A stretch of DNA of 6,481 nt from an uncultured Eubacteriales bacterium. GTDB taxonomy: Bacteria; Bacillota; Clostridia; Monoglobales; Monoglobaceae. This document shows positions 6,163 to 6,481 of this stretch, in pieces. Under the pieces are notes generated by a model. It was not told where the DNA came from, searched no databases, and worked only from the letters and a program-made list of their open reading frames with translations. Both the position numbers and the translations under genes were made by a program. Each line of letters starts with the position of its first letter. Position 1 is the stretch's first letter. Location of the stretch: positions 1-6,481 of the forward strand of contig URZD01000127.1 in the NCBI GenBank assembly GCA_900552305.1, given 5' to 3'.

Positions 6163-6481
6163 TCATCTGCGGCGGCTGCCTTTGGTGTTTATACCCAGTA
6201 TTCCTCCCGCCGCCCCGCAAACTATTCCGATAACAAGAGCGGTAACCGCACACGCGCCAAAGCTGACGGTCTGTGACGCAAGTCCGCCGATCAGCCATAG
6301 AATAAATGTGTAAACCAGTCCCGAGACTGCGCCCGCGATAAGTCCGCCCTTTTCGGAGTGCCTGCCCGCTATAAAGCCGCATAAAAGTACGCCCAGCGCG
6401 CATATAAGGTTTGCGCAAAGCGCAATTCCCTTGTCGGAAAAGCACCTGAATGTGGCGATAAGCGCGGCAGGAACGAGCATA
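6163..6481 (-). CDS. TIGR04086-like (YrzE-type) small membrane protein, 5' end outside the window
   Basis: The visible 105 codons encode a very hydrophobic protein. A short hydrophobic start (residues 1-9 of the visible part) is probably the end of a first helix that begins outside the window. Membrane segments follow at about 18-39, 46-69 and 73-96, then a basic tail ending in RRR. The GFIAG motif after the second helix, the Gly-rich third helix with GLVY, and the C-terminal GGILGIN followed by basic residues match what I know of the TIGR04086/YrzE family, whose function is unknown. The ATG at 6478-6480 is in frame but is probably internal, because family members are ~120-130 residues and carry another N-terminal helix. 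In many Clostridia this family sits near yajC and the six-cysteine peptide genes scfA/scfB. No scfA-like cysteine-rich frame is seen downstream here. Confidence 0.75.
   Translation of the reverse strand, partial: MLVPAALIATFRCFSDKGIALCANLICALGVLLCGFIAGRHSEKGGLIAGAVSGLVYTFILWLIGGLASQTVSFGACAVTALVIGIVCGAAGGILGINTKGSRRR

Noticed and set aside
5886..6233. Plus-strand open frame of 115 codons after the phosphohexomutase
   Set aside because: The product is a Cys/Arg/Phe-rich string with no domain. The start lies inside the terminator hairpin, there is no good ribosome binding site, and the frame overlaps the supported minus-strand membrane-protein gene.

Overview
The window looks like a chromosomal segment from a low-to-mid GC member of the Clostridia (Bacillota), probably an anaerobic gut-type species. 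A PolC-type replicative polymerase, a methylerythritol-phosphate (MEP) pathway ispG next to polC, a PgcA-type hexose phosphomutase, strong AGGAGG-like ribosome binding sites and a TIGR04086-like membrane protein all point there. This placement is an inference from gene content; there is no rRNA or other taxonomic marker.

Layout. Positions 1-3917 hold a leftward operon of three genes, in transcription order rpiB (ribose-5-phosphate isomerase B), ispG (MEP-pathway iron-sulfur enzyme) and polC (DNA polymerase III alpha subunit). polC runs off the left edge, so only its first ~799 codons are present: N-terminal domain, OB fold, PHP domain and the inserted 3'-5' exonuclease. Positions 3918-4089 are a very AT-rich divergent promoter region with a good sigma-A-type promoter in each direction. 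Positions 4090-5811 hold a rightward, complete alpha-phosphohexomutase. Positions 5812-6162 contain no convincing gene. They hold a motif resembling an insertion-sequence end, a perfect AT palindrome, a terminator-like hairpin, and then ~250 bp of GC-richer sequence with short degenerate repeats. Positions 6163-6481 hold the C-terminal part of a leftward TIGR04086-like membrane protein whose start lies beyond the right edge.

The genes are mostly housekeeping: replication (polC), isoprenoid precursors (ispG), pentose phosphate (rpiB) and glucose-1-phosphate supply for cell-envelope sugars (pgcA-like). I found no defence system, CRISPR array, tRNA, rRNA, intact transposon or clearly novel multi-gene system. 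The points most worth a second look are the rpiB-ispG-polC linkage, the non-coding 5812-6162 island, the probable TTG start of polC, and a palindrome inside the rpiB promoter spacer.
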